Shown: piece by piece, positions 31,701-44,000 of the stretch
How the letters are laid out: each line of letters starts with the position of its first letter
Numbering within the stretch: position 1 is the stretch's first letter
DNA from: Gamsiella multidivaricata
Lineage: Eukaryota; Mortierellomycota; Mortierellomycetes; Mortierellales; Mortierellaceae
Direction of reading: 5' to 3'
Length of the DNA: 64,000 nt
Assembly (NCBI RefSeq): GCF_025024155.1
Contig: NW_026251726.1
Span: 62,001-126,000 of the forward strand
The notes under the pieces: model-generated
The model's input: only the letters and a program-made list of their open reading frames with translations
The model's database searches: none
What the model was told of the DNA's origin: nothing
Translations under genes and position numbers: made by a program

Positions 31701-34204
31701 GCATATCCTGCCTTTGGATGCGCTACCGTATACTTGGCAGAGCTCTCGCATGAATTGGACACGGCCGATTCTACTGGCGGAAAATACGATCCCTCAGAAT
31801 CGTACCGCGACGAAGACGAGTCCATGTCTACAAGAAACAGAATTAAAAAGCATAAATGAACGGTAGTGTTAGTATATCATATGGTATGATGACTGTATGT
31901 GGACCTCATTGAGGACCCTTGCGGCGAGTATGTCGGTGGATACATTCCCATAAACATGCATGTGTTCCTTTCGTGTGCTGCGCGTGTGCATGAGAGCATT
32001 CTTGCATTTGTTATCGTCCCACAACGTGCCGCCGAACTTTATGTTTTTTGATGCATCAACCAGTATTACGTTAAAAAAATCCCCTACGTCCATTCTGCCG
32101 CAATTTTTTTTTTTATGAAGCTGACAGACGCAGGTCCGGAAAAAAATAATAATAAAAACGCCAATTTTTTTTTTTTTTGACTGTCGCATTATGCTGTGCT
32201 GCTGGTGGTGATTCTGGTGATTCTGATAATTCTAAAGGGTTTCCTTTTTGTTGTTGGGCCTCTGAGATTACGGGTACTGTGGATGTTGTGTAATGATGGA
32301 AAGCGTTGCCGGTGATGCTGTTGCTGCTGTGGTGTTTTTAGTGTCTTCTAGACTTCTCCTGCTTTCCCATTGTTTGCATGTCCTTTGCTGTCGTTGTAGT
32401 TGTCGATGTTTGTGTCCAGTGCTTTTGTTGTTTACATCTCCTTTGTTCATATGTTCGATGATGACATTTTTTGCTCTCCTTTTTTGCTCACACTTCCCTC
32501 CTTTTCTTCTTTTAAACATCTCCCTCGGCACATCCTGTGTCTTATTGCATCAATAGAATCGCAGAGAAGCACATGCACCCAACAATCGTCGTCATCGCTT
32601 TTCATGGGATCAAATGCAAGACAAAGACATACCTGAACCTGCATCCTGCTCAAAACTAGATCCTAGTCCAGTACCAACTTCAACCTCTCCCACATCGGTG
32701 TTGTCCTCCGCAGGCTCCGTGTCTGTGAACGAAAAGTCGTCTTCGTCTGCGATCAGATATGACCTCATCCGCGCGCTCTTTCTCCGCTCGCTCTTTGACT
32801 CCGCATACTCGCGCGTCAACACAACTGTCTTGCCCGCCTTCAAGATGCTGTCGATTGTGTGCTCGTTCAGTAGTGGTTCGGGGTCATACTCCAGCGACTG
32901 TAGATGTGCAAAGCATTCCGTTCCGTTCGAATGCACACCGAATCCTCGAAGATGTGCCGTTGCCCTGGATGCCTGCATCGCCGAGCTACCTGTGGAGGAG
33001 TAGGAGGACACACTTGAGGTTGAGGAGGAGTATCCACCATCCAGCGGTGGGTTTGTGCTCCAGTAGTCTTCGTGGTATTCCGAATTACTGTCGGGAATAG
33101 GAACGTATTTCGCGCTACCCCTGCCAACATTGATGCCGCCATTGCTATTGCTACTACTGTTACTATTGTTACCGGCTACACCGTTGATATTGCTTTGGCC
33201 ATGACGATTATGATTGTCGTTATTGCTGCTGAGATTGATGCTGAAGCTATTATTGGCATGACCGGCCCGTCTCCTGGAGAAGGATGAAGAGGAAAAAGAA
33301 GAATTGGAGGAGAACGATGATGGTGATGACGACGAAGTAGGCGGCAATGAAGACAGCGAAAGGTGCAGACTCTGATGGTCAAGACCTTCCTGCGATAGCG
33401 TCGCATTCTTTTGAAGTCGGTGATGGTGATGCGCGAACTCATCTTTGGGCGTCACTGTATTCTCATCTAGAAAATGATGCTTGTAATCCCAATGGGCTTT
33501 GAGACCCCATGGTCGGCTCTGGTGCAGGTTGTTTTCGATTGACGAGGCAACGACGGTTGGGTCCTGAGGCAGACAAAGGGTAATTCTGGTGGCGTGAAAC
33601 TTTTGCGAGAGAATCTCGGTAATGGTCTTCCACAGTCGATGAATCTCAATATCAGCACTCAGGGTGAGGGACAGTTCCTGAACTGACGGAAAGATGGGTT
33701 CCGGCGCCTGTGAGACCATCGGCGAGGCTGAGGTCTTGAATGTTGGGTGGAATGTGGATGCTTTTTGGAAGGATTGATGGGCCGATGGCGTTAGAGTCGA
33801 GTCAGGACGGAGACGCATTGGATCTACAGTGTTTGCTGACTGGAAGAGCATGAGAACAAAGGGGAGGTAGATAATAAAAAGACGTGGTGAGCAAAGGCGG
33901 AATCTCTGTGCAAATGCAAAGGTAGTATGGTGATATGAATTAAATGCAAAGTGTGAGCGAATAGGCCTCAGGCACGCCCAAGATAAGGCTACTGGTTCTG
34001 CTTATGCATGCACTCTGGTGAGGCGCAGGAGCAGATCCAGCTGGGTCTTCTGATCCATCCTCGTTTCGGGGCGATTCCTGATGGAGCAGCTGGGGTTTCT
34101 CCTCTTCCAGTAGTGGAGCCCATTCAGCATGATGCAGTAATCAACCACGTTGTGTATGTATGTATATGTGTGAGTGAGTGAGAAAGAGGGAGAGAGAGAG
34201 AGAG

Positions 34205-34245
<41 letters not shown>

Positions 34246-35639
34246 GCATTTACATTGGGGTGAAGTACTTTAGGAGAGACATTGTTGTCTTGCCGTAGCG
34301 ATGGTAGTGATGCCGGATCTTGTGATGCTATTGTTGAGGTAGTTGGCTGGACGGAGGTAGTCTGGTTGTGGTTGTCGTGATTGTCAAGCTGGTCTCGTGG
34401 ATCTGCAGCCTTTTTGGGATGAGAGTGAGAATGAGAAGTAGAGGGAGAGTTTGAATGAGAAGAGGGAGCGACACTAGAAGTGGAAGTGGGATCAGAAGCA
34501 GTGGCCCTCAGGTTGGATTGATGCATGGCCAGATGCAGCTGCTTCTTGAGCTGTAGCTGAAGCTGCTGCTGTTGGTGCCTGAGTTGAGCAAGCGATGTTG
34601 CAGAGTGAGAAGGAATGGTGGCGACAGGAGAAGAATGAGAAGTAGCAAGAATAGCAGCAGTAGTAGCAGTAGCAGTGATAGTGGTGGTGGCGATGGTGGA
34701 GGAAGACGGGGGATCCAGTCTGGAGGGAGGTAGAGAGGGCGAATGGAGTGTTGGAGATGAAGAAGGAGAAGGAGTAGGAGTGAGGAACGACTGCGAGAGA
34801 GGAGATGGGATGTGCAGCCGATGATTCCAGCTGCTGTCGTTATTGCTTTTGTTTGCGATGTTGCAAGTGGAGGTGGTTGCAGTGGAGGTGTTGTGGTTCG
34901 AGAGGGGGGTCTTAATAACAGGTGTTGTCGTGGCAGGGGGAGGGCTCAAAGAACGCGCGAGTAGTGGAGGCAGAGGGGATTTTAGCGACGAAGCAAGCGT
35001 GTGAGAGACCGCGGGTCTAGCCGTTTCGGACTTAGTCTTGTCTGATGACGAGTTCGCCGACAATCTAAGCGACCCTAGGTCGTCGGAGGTAGAAGGATAC
35101 GAAGTCGAAAACGAGGAAGAGGAGAAAGAGGGAGGGGAAGGATTGATGGGGTGATGCTGTTGATGTTGGGCAATACCAATGCAAGTGCTGGTGCCAGCGC
35201 CAATGCCAGCGCCATTGCCGATACCAATGCTGATACCAGCAGTAATATTGGTAGTAGTATTGGTAGTAGTATTGGTAGTAGTACTGGCAGTAGTATTGAT
35301 AGTAGTACTGGTAGTAGTACCAGTGAGATGGGACGATGGATAGGATGGAAAAAGAGAGGAAGAGGGCGATGTTATGAGGGTGGGCGAAGTTGTTGCAGGG
35401 GACGAGTCCGATGGGGGGATACAGGGAGAACAAGAACCACAATAGGTTGCCGTCGATACTGGTAATGTATTGAAGAGTGCGGTCGACTGACAGTCGATGT
35501 AGTTACAGTCGCTTCGTATCTCTGCATCGATCTCTGCATCTGCCATATTATTACCAGGCAGTGTCTTTGTGGGGAAGTAGTCTGGGTCGCTGTCGCTCTC
35601 GTTCGCCACTGCCTCGAACTGTTGCACTCGAGCGGCCAT
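25724..35639 (-). CDS. Hybrid histidine kinase (GAF-PAS-PAS-HisKA-HATPase-pseudoREC-REC), 9 exons
   Basis: Exons: 35639-34254, 33839-32633, 31827-29745, 29607-29253, 29147-28999, 28910-28540, 28449-28103, 28000-26057 and 25954-25724. Phases agree throughout, giving about 2,690 aa. Residues 1-462 are Ser/Thr-rich low complexity. A GAF-like domain starts near 514 (HRLWKTITEILSQKFHATRI) and resumes after a long disordered insert near 1000 (IHVPLYRS, PVGIVSFLSDQVPYPP). Two PAS/PAC domains follow (YRWFLGRILPV; YRWFLVKCISV). The phospho-accepting His is about residue 1850 in NMSH-EIRTPL, with the Glu codon split by an intron. N-box NIIGNAIKF and G-boxes DTGKGF and GGTGLGL are intact. A receiver-like domain without phospho-Asp (2359-2510) precedes a canonical REC: ILLAEDD, Asp2616 in CDLFMPGRDG, Lys in SKPVD. 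It would autophosphorylate and feed a phosphorelay to an HPt protein. The 805-nt intron 2 could hide an exon. The alternative start is in exon 2. Confidence 0.85.
34190..34241. repeat. (GA)n(GT)n microsatellite
   Basis: A run of GA dinucleotides followed by about 17 GT dinucleotides, inside the first intron of the histidine kinase just after its donor site. Confidence 0.95.
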
Positions 35640-37957
35640 CTTTTCTTTTCTTTTCTTTTCCTTTTTTTTTTTTCTTTTTTCTTCTTAAGAGGAGGCTGTG
35701 GTACAAGGACTTGATGGTATCAAACACATGGGGGTTGAAGTCCGAGTTCAAGTTGGGGTTCAAGTGGGAGCTCAATTTGCAGTGGAGAGCGAGAGAGAAA
35801 GGAACACCGGCTGAGGGAAAAGGAATGCAATAAATTAAAAACTGATGCTACAAATGAGTGCGATCTATGCACAAAACAAAAAAGGGAGTGAGCGGGAAGG
35901 AAGAAAAGAGGTCACAGGAAAACAGCACCGTGTTGCAGACTAATGGGGCAGCAGCAGTAGCAGTAGTAGTAGTAATGTATATATGGGTGTATGACAGACT
36001 GGCAATGAAAATGAAGCATGAGAAAGTAAGAGAAAGTAGGAAGGAGCAAAGAGAAAGCAAACAAGGCCCGCAGGGGAGGAAAGGGGAGACCAAACCATGC
36101 CAGCTGCTTCGTCTCTCTTTCCCTTTGCATTATAATGCAAAATCACAATTCCTTTTCTTTTCTCTCTCTTCTCTCTCTCACACTCTCCCTCTCTTTACTT
36201 TTTATATTTCTCACCTTGTTGTTCTTCGCAGACATCAAATCAAATCAAACCAGGAAGACAGGCGCTTGATTGATCAAATCTGAAGATCAACTGGGGTCCT
36301 TGAATTCTGAATAGCGATCAATGTTTTAGTGCAAGAAGGACCTCTTTAGTGCGGGGCCATTCTTGTCTTTTTTGATTTGTTTTGTTTGATGCAGGAAAGG
36401 ATGGATTGGCGCTGAGGCAAAGCTGTTTGTAAGAGTAGACGCGTGAAGGGTAAGCAGGAAACAAAACGAGAGGCGCGTGTCACTGCCTTGATCAACGAAA
36501 GAAAAGGAAAAGAAAAAAAAAGAAAAGGAGAGCGATGGTGTGAGTGTGATGAGGAACTTCCCAGGAATTGAAATGGCAGTTGGCTCCAAACCAGAGGCCC
36601 ATGGCTGTCTACGTCCCTGTCTGTAAATCGAGCCCTCTCTATGGTCTTAAGAAATAAACGCTTGTTTTTTATACTGGGAATGGCTCATTAGGGACTAGTC
36701 TAGTCTGTTGTTTGTGTATGGTGCCTGGGTTGCATGTAGCAGTAAAAAGTGAAAAAACTCAATTGAAGGCACACATGCCGCACCGAATTGCATTACGGTA
36801 AACATATCCTTTGCATATACCTTTTCCCTCCCTACGATGCACCAATAACATCGCGTCTGCACTGTTCTCCTTCAATCTCAATTGTCCCGTTCCCCTTTGC
36901 TTCTTAGCCTCAACGCCCTTGTTTCCGACGATCTCGGCATGCGTGGTCTAGATTGCTGCAATCGTCTATGCGGACTCTGCTGTGTCTCTTGTCTATGTGG
37001 CGCTGCCACAGACATGACCGCTGTCTACAGATGAGCTCGTTGCTTCCATGGCTCTAGACCAAATACTTCTACTGCTCTCTTTTTCATATTTTGTCGCTGT
37101 GATATCTCGATTGCATAACCACAGGCCGCATGAACGACATGCAAAGAAGATTATCACCCTTCTTTTTAACGATTGACAGCGTCAAGCAGATCTCCTATGT
37201 TGCCTGTCCAAATGAAATCGGGCCGACACTATTAGATCGGTAACCCTGTATTTCCCTCACACTCTTCACTCCTCTCCCTCCCGCACTTTCTTTCCTAAAG
37301 TACCTGAATGTGCTTTTTTTTATGCTGACAGAGCTGTGAGAACAGAAACCTGTTTGGATGAACTTACGGTGCCAGGTGCCTTAAGGTTTTTCGGAGATCT
37401 TTGATCTCCCGGATTTTTTTCTCTTTCGTTTTGACGCTAGGCATAGCCTTATGACTCTCCCTCCTTTAATGGGCATAAAACCATCCGCCCATGCGCTTAT
37501 GAATACACAGTAGAATTCATAAAGGAACCACAGTGAGCCAATGCGGCCTTATAGTCATATGCCGCACCCTGGGGCCTTTTATTTTTTGTTTTATGTTTAT
37601 TTTGCTAGGGTCAGCTTGACTCAACATGGCTAAAATGGCCGTTTTCAAATAGTCTTCTCTTTCACACCATTGAAAGATTCTTTAATCCTCTTCGATAGTG
37701 TTTCTGTATCATTTGTCATCGTAAAAAACAATAACAACAACAACAACAGCTTTGTCGTAGAACGATAATGTCATTCCCGATCCGTCTGCGGAAGAGCCCC
37801 TGCACGGAGCGCGACCCAAAAACAAAACTTTCAATTTTTTAACCTACATCTGCCTTGTCAACCCTTGCAGTAATGACGGCCTACCGATAATGTTATCCTA
37901 CTGATCTGCTCAACAGTTACTCCTTGAACAACTTCGCATCTTGTGCAAATTTCTTTT
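35640..37957. other. Long intergenic region with one weak gene candidate
   Basis: About 2.3 kb upstream of the histidine kinase. T-rich near 35640-35690 and purine-rich near 36500-36530. Apart from the weak candidate at 36907-37404 I see no gene. Confidence 0.5.
36907..37404 (+). other. Possible small intron-containing gene, very uncertain
   Basis: Two stretches would splice in phase. One is 37125-37239 (MNDMQRRLSPFFLTIDSV then KQISYVACPNEIGPTLLDR, donor GGTAACCC). The other is 37332-37404 (AVRTETCLDELTVPGALRFF, ending in a TGA), after acceptor TGCTGACAG. An upstream Cys-rich frame (36908-37033, CCNRLCGLCCVSCLCG) follows a CTTCTTAG acceptor but has no clear donor. I recognise no family; this may be chance. 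Confidence 0.2.
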
Positions 37958-37958
37958 T

Positions 37959-38125
37959 GATAACTAGGACCCACGGGGACGTGTTGTACGGAGCGCTGCT
38001 GAATCGAGGACGAGCCTTTTTTTTTTTTTTTTTTTTTGATAACTAGAACCCACGAGGATATGTGGGATTTATTAGTGAGGGACTCTAGACTAGGGCTGGA
38101 TCGAGGACGAGCCTTTTTTTTTTTT
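37959..38125 (-). repeat. Two tandem LINE-like 3' tails
   Basis: Two units (37959-38037 and 38038-38125) share starts GATAACTAG and ACCCACG and the end ATCGAGGACGAGCC followed by a T-run. On the minus strand each is a short unique sequence ending GTTATC with a following poly(A), as left by retroposition. The LINE at 38133 inserted into the poly(A) of the second. Confidence 0.6.
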
Positions 38126-38132
38126 AAGAGGG

Positions 38133-40574
38133 TTTTTTTTTTTTTTTTATAACAACTTGTCTCTCGAGTCAATTGACTCTGCGAATCTATCAGACTAACT
38201 AGCAAAGATCTACTATCGCTGTCCTCACCACCAAAGCGGAACCGATCCACAGTCGCCAAAAGACAGGTCACATTCCCCGGGCCTGCCCCTAGGGCCTGCG
38301 CAACAATTGCCACACCTCATCAGTGTGTTAAAAGCTGAAAACACCTTGTTACAAGAAGGGTATCTTCCCCATCCCCTCCATAGTTGTCAACCGCCTCCTC
38401 CCTTGCAGGCAATCCAGCAGTGTCCGATCCGCTGCGTCTGGGTCAAGCACGGGGCCAGGGCAGCTCCCGTTTACATGGTCAGCGAGTAATGCACCACACG
38501 GACATTGGTCATCGTCGCTAATATATCCATACCCATCACTCCAGTCCCCTCTCGGTCCCTTGTATGGAGTTCGTTTCATCTTGGCTGTGATCCCCCATTC
38601 TCGCTCTCGAGCAATGGTGGCCTTGCAGCGTGGTTTCCAGATCAGCTCCGTAGCTTTCTCCTCAATAAAGCCGACGAACTTGTGAATGACCTGGCGCGCA
38701 ATCGACGATGGCGAGGTAAATAGACTGCCCCACTCCTTGATAAGGCTTACGGGTGTGATGCCACGGCATAAATCGCTGATGCTCCAGGTCAGATCCGGAG
38801 AGCGGTCATGATACTCGTCGCCTTTGAGCATTGATCGGGTCCCGGCGATACAGGATAGACCTCGGATGTGGGTCTCGTTGTTAGGACAAACCCATCGAAT
38901 GGGTTTCGGTGCAGCAGCGGCGGCTCCAGCGCGGATCCTATCACGCTCTTGCTGCTTCTTGCTGTTCTTGTTGTATGCGGTCGTTGCAGCTCGTCCCCAC
39001 TTATCAATCTGCTGTAGCCCTTCGCGCCAGATCTCCTTGTGGACATCTCTAGTAGCACTGCACGTCCACAGGTGATGGTTGTCTTCGTCCTGAACATCGC
39101 AGACGCAGCAGACACGGTCAGGATATAGACTCGAGTGGCGAGCCTTCATGGTATTCAGGGTAGGCAGCATACCATGCAGCTTCTTAATATGATGTGTCCT
39201 CTGGGACGTATCAGCAGCACTGCTGAAGAACGTGTGCACAGAGCGCTTGTCGTGGACATGGGCAAGGGTGGACCGCCACTCCACGTCGGCAAGATCTGGT
39301 ATCGCTCTCTTGACACGACGTTGGGTTGTCCAGGCCTGATGACGCCTGATTGTCGTCTGCTGCTTGAGTAGCTGCCGCAGATCATGTTCCACAAGATGGT
39401 CGTGGCAATGTGCAAAAAAGCGGATGTCTTGCTGCTCGCTTAAATCAACCGACCAGGGCATTGACTCGACTCGGACGGCGGCTGTCGCCACAGTGTCTGC
39501 AATATTGTTGCCAGTGTTGGTGCTGTGCCCACGGACCCACCTCACCTCCACCGACCCAGACCGATCCTGGACAATTTTGTGTAGTGCTGCCCAGTGTCCG
39601 GAGTACGTACTACGGAACCGCTTACGAGGTAACGTGTCCGCACGGGAACGCACAAGCTGCTGGTATTGTTGCACGACCGCTTGGTTGTCGAGCTCCACAA
39701 TAATGTTTTGGTCTGGTGGTGCAGATAGGATGGCAGCTAGGAGACCCATGAGTTCTGCTTTTGCTGAAGAAGCGTACCCGTCTGTGCGGCCCTGCACACA
39801 CCTGACCACGGGCTGCGATCGATCAACGACCCCAAAGGCCATGGCTACGTCTTCTTGACCAGTGTTAATCAAAGAGCCATCGGAGGAGATGACTCGCGGT
39901 GCTGTGTTGTCGACAGGAGATTCTCGCAGCTGTGACACAGCAACTGCCTCAGCGTGTGATAAGCTGACTGGTCCAATTGTGGTTCTGTCTGGATATAATG
40001 TGCCCACCTCCTCAGACAGCTGGTGTACAGGCAGCAATGGATACGTTTGGCGTTGAGGCTGTAGACGCAACTCTCGTTGTTGTTGACGCTGTAGTCGACG
40101 TTCGCTGTTACGCAGGCGTCGGCGCTCCCGTGCCTGCTGGGTACCGTACTGGGCATGTATCGCTTGCGATGCACGTGCGCGTTGTGAGTTGATGTCTTGC
40201 AAAAGTGCTTTTCTGCGCCGAGCAGCAGAGTCTAAGGCAGCCTGTGCGCGTCCTCGTAGGCGAGCCAGGACGGTGTGATACTGCGCGCTGTTAAGATCCA
40301 AGAGTGGTGAAAGGCTGCGGACAGAGGTACGGCTGGCTATCTCGTATCGCCTGTGATTGGCGCGCGAAGCACGGTGCACGCTGTTGACCTTTTGTTGTAA
40401 ATCGCTGGTGATGGCGGCGCTTTCGGTATTGTATGCAGCATGGGCGCCCTTGATTTTCAATGCACACCTGTCTGCGAGGCGAGAGAGTGCAGCATCTCTG
40501 CTGGTAGCAATTGCAGCGAGGCTGGGAACAACTTGTACCCCATTGTCCGCAGTACTGGGCGCCTGAGGTTGGGC

Positions 40575-40600
<26 letters not shown>
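38133..40600 (-). mobile_element. 5'-truncated LINE with target-site duplication
   Basis: On the minus strand the element runs from an A-run at about 40600 to a poly(A) tail at 38148-38133. The 19-bp sequence CCCTCTT plus 12 A occurs on both sides (40619-40601 and 38132-38114), a clear target-site duplication within an older A-tail. Only the C-terminal end of the second ORF and the 3' UTR remain; the reverse transcriptase is missing. Confidence 0.8.
38349..40576 (-). pseudogene. LINE ORF2 C-terminal part: RNase H and zinc-finger region
   Basis: The frame is open from the A-run at the 5' boundary (reading TAQPQAPSTADNG) and ends at 38349; about 740 codons. After an Arg/Gln-rich helical region comes an RNase H domain with all acidic residues: VISSDGSLINTG (Asp), SSAKAELMGLLAAIL (Glu), IIVELDNQAVV (Asp), then WVRGHSTNTGNNIADTVA. 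Downstream is a Cys/His motif, CCVCDVQDEDNHHLWTC, and a second, CPCGALLADHVNGSCP. RNase H after RT with terminal Cys motifs is the plan of fungal Tad/I-clade LINEs. The element is 5'-truncated, so it is not an active gene though this frame is intact. Confidence 0.8.

Positions 40601-40612
<12 letters not shown>
40577..40612. repeat. 36-bp T homopolymer
   Basis: Uninterrupted T run at the 5' boundary of the LINE; part target-site duplication, part older poly(A). Confidence 0.95.
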
Positions 40613-40616
<4 letters not shown>

Positions 40617-40708
40617 GGGAGGGGAGCAGAAGTCACGTGGATCCAGTCAAACCTTAAATGTATATTAAAACATATAGCATTTTAAGTGAGGAAAATCATC
40701 CAATATAT

Positions 40709-40780
40709 TCCTAGTTGGTCCAGTGGTCAGGATTTGTCGCTCTCACCGACAAGGCCCGGGTTCGATCCCCGGACTGGGAA
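40709..40780 (+). tRNA. tRNA-Glu (anticodon CTC)
   Basis: A 72-nt cloverleaf: acceptor TCCTAGT pairs with ACTGGGA (one G-T pair), the loop is CTCTCAC (anticodon CTC), and the T-arm is CCGGG-TTCGATC-CCCGG. A B-box GGTTCGATCCC is present. Discriminator A. It lies about 100 bp from the LINE boundary. Confidence 0.93.
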
Positions 40781-41003
40781 TTATTTTTGTCTAGTGGTTT
40801 TAAACGTTTCTTTTGCAAATTGACGTGGCAAGGTAAGCTGGGGCCCGCTTGCCGCGCTCCATAGCGAACCATAGGGCTGTCAAATAGGTCTTCTTCATGT
40901 CATCCCAACGTTCAGTCGCTCGACTGCTCATAGTAACGTTCATAAAAATACAGTGGTCTTATTCTTTCTTTTTTCCTTCTCACTCATTCTCGCTTGAGCT
41001 TTC

Positions 41004-44000
41004 TCACATATACCCCAGGATAATAGCCGACCAAGCGCCATTCCACCGTCGCAACGCCTTCAGGTCCAGAACACCACTCAACTCGACCACCTGGACCATC
41101 TTCGACAGCGCAAACGCATCGAGCTCCATGTCCCTGGGCGACGACTTAAGGATCTGATCCATCACGCGCGAAATTCGAAGGAAGACCTGTCCGCGGTTCA
41201 GGTCTAGACATATCACACGGTATAGCAGCGCACGGTCGATTAAGCTCAGCTTTTCGAGGTTCCAGAAGTCTGTTAATAAAAAAGGTCGAGAGGGTTAGCA
41301 TAGGCTGGTCAGTACAGAAAGTCTTTTTTCTAAATAATAATAGAAAAGGCATAAAAACGTAAAGCATAAAAACTTGCCGCCATTGTCTGTGGCAGGACGC
41401 GCCAACTCCACAAACAACCCCGTCGTTTCCTTCAATAATAATCCCCCGCTCTCCTTCAACAGCCTCTTGAAGTACCCCGTCAGCGTTACCGGGTGCACTG
41501 TCAAGACTGGATCCTGGCCCCTCGCATCCTTCTTCCTCAATTCCTTCAGGTACGGAATCACCCCTCCGGCATTATACACCGCCTGCACAGCACTTGCGCT
41601 CGATGACAGCCGGAACCATGTCGGCGACTGCTGATAGTCCGGGCGTTCTGCAACACATCTTTCCAACACCCAAAGAACTGCCAGCATCTCGTCACGCGTC
41701 TCGTCCGAGAGCATGTTTTGTGAATCAGCGACGCCGGGTGCAGAGAGGCTCATACGGCGCAGGAATTGAAATACATTTCGGGCATCGAGCTCGTGGTGGG
41801 TGGTATCAAACTTCGTGAGACGGTCCAGAAGTGGTTCCCAGACTGGATGGCCCTGGAGTCCGTAGAATTCTATAAAGTCATAAGCGGAGGTGGAAACCGT
41901 GGAGGATAGCAGCAAATCGTCGCTGTTGTTACTGTCACGAAAATCGCCCTTCGTGTCGCCAGGACCTCTGGGAGAGGACGAGGCAATGGGGCGCAAGGGT
42001 GCCACGCAACCATGCAGCGCCAGACTTACTGCATAGTCCTTACTACCATTCGCAGTCGCCGAATTTTTCTTTGTCCCATCCTCATCCGCTGCATACTCAG
42101 CCTCGAACCGCTTCACAGCTTCCGCATTCGCCTCCCAAATCTCCTTCCCCGAGGGTGCGTTGGTCTTGTATTGACTATACCTCAGTATAAACGGCCCTCT
42201 CTCTTGCTCGCGCGCCCGACTCACGACGCTTGCCAATACGTCATGCGATTTCTCACTCGCATGCCCATCCACCTCTACGATCGCATTAATAATCCTATAT
42301 AAATCCCTAAACTCATCCTCGAGCGGCGCAGCGTTGATCGTCAGCGAGAAATGATACAAATCTAAAAAGCATCGACAAGCCCAAGCCCGCAAATGGGCTT
42401 TCCTACGCATGACGTCGATCCTCCAGCGATGCTCCATCTGCTGCCGCTTCTCATCTTGCTTCGACAACGGGACCGGGGCTGCACCCGAACTGCTCAGAGT
42501 GAGGACGCTACTGTTGTGTACGTTGGCATTCGTCGAGTTGTTGTTGTTGTTGATATTATTGTTGCTGTTGCTGTTGCTGTTGCGAAAAGCATTGATCATG
42601 GCTTGGATCGACTGTGGAAGAAAACTGGCCCCGCCAATACTACTCCCTCCTTCAGAACCTCCATGGCCATGACCTGTAGCAAAGATGTATGGCACTTGTT
42701 GATCCATCGATTCAGCTTGAGTATAGGACAATGGCACAGGTCGCGTTGGGAAACCAGGCCCGAAAGGTGTGCCGTCTGGGTAAGACGTGTATAATGGATT
42801 GTTGTATCTGTCAGTACATGTGCGACCCTGCTGTGGGGAGTGCAGTGACATCGGGATACTTTGCTTGATCGACATAATCACACTCGAAATACTCGGACGA
42901 TTTCCTGGGATGGATGAGTGGCGGCGATGCTTCTTGAGGGCTGCGGTGGATGCAACTGAAGAAGTGGTGGTAATCGTAGAGGGCGGACGCATGCTCGTGG
43001 TGCGGTCACTGATGTTGACGCTGGTATTAGTCATAGGCCTTCGAATCAGACATGGTAGACATGGTCGATTTGGAGGGAGAATAACCGGAGAAGGAAACTT
43101 TGCACTGGCCTGCGGTTTGATGTCTCGACCCATGTTGTCTGGGTGACTGAAGGGCCGTTCTTGCTGGTCGTAGATCTCGATCATGGCCTCGATTGCAGAT
43201 CCGATGTCAGCCATGACATAGTCTTGGTATTCCTTGAGGGTCCTAACACTGTAGTACTTCCAACCGCGATCCTCCTACGCTAGAAAATAAAAATACATTT
43301 TGAGCACTCGGCAAGAGTAGTATACCTGTTTACCTGCATGGGCGCAGCACTTACATATTGGAGAGTCTTCCAGTAGACGTTGATTGGTATTGATTTGGAG
43401 TGGGCACTTGCAATGAATGGATAGAGACTTGCAGAGACGCGCATCAAGATGATCACCGCTATTGCATACAGCAGCGCGTTAGTCAATAAAAAAAAAAAGA
43501 AAAAAAAGAAAAGAAAAAAAAGAAAAGAAAAAAAAGAAAAGAAAAAAAGAAAAGAAAAAAAAGAAAAGAAAAAAAAGAAAAGAAAAAAAAGAAAAGAAAA
43601 AAAAGAAAAGAAAAAAAAGAAAAGAAAAAAAAAGAAAAGGCGAGCAGAGTAAAGAGTACTTACAAAAGTCAAGCACCTCCTCCAAGACTTTCATGTCCTC
43701 GAGTTCTGGCCTATATTTCTTCCTCTTCTCTTCGTCGCGAGGGGTCGCATCATCCTTGAGGGCTGCCTTCGCCGCATTCTCTACATCAGCACCGCTGATG
43801 ACTGTTCTCGCCTGGATATTGGGTCGGATCCAGAGTGCAAATGCTTCGTTCTCGTAATCAGACGACGGCACACTCTTGTTCATCTCCCAGTTCATGGTCC
43901 TGCCCGCATTATTCGAGTTCCACTGCGCACTCTCTTTAAGGATGTTATCAGAATCTCTTAAATAATCGGTTTCAATCGAAGAAGACAGCGCCTGATTCTG

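Noticed and set aside
43449..43652. Lys-rich plus-strand frame
   Set aside because: Translation of the purine minisatellite inside an intron.
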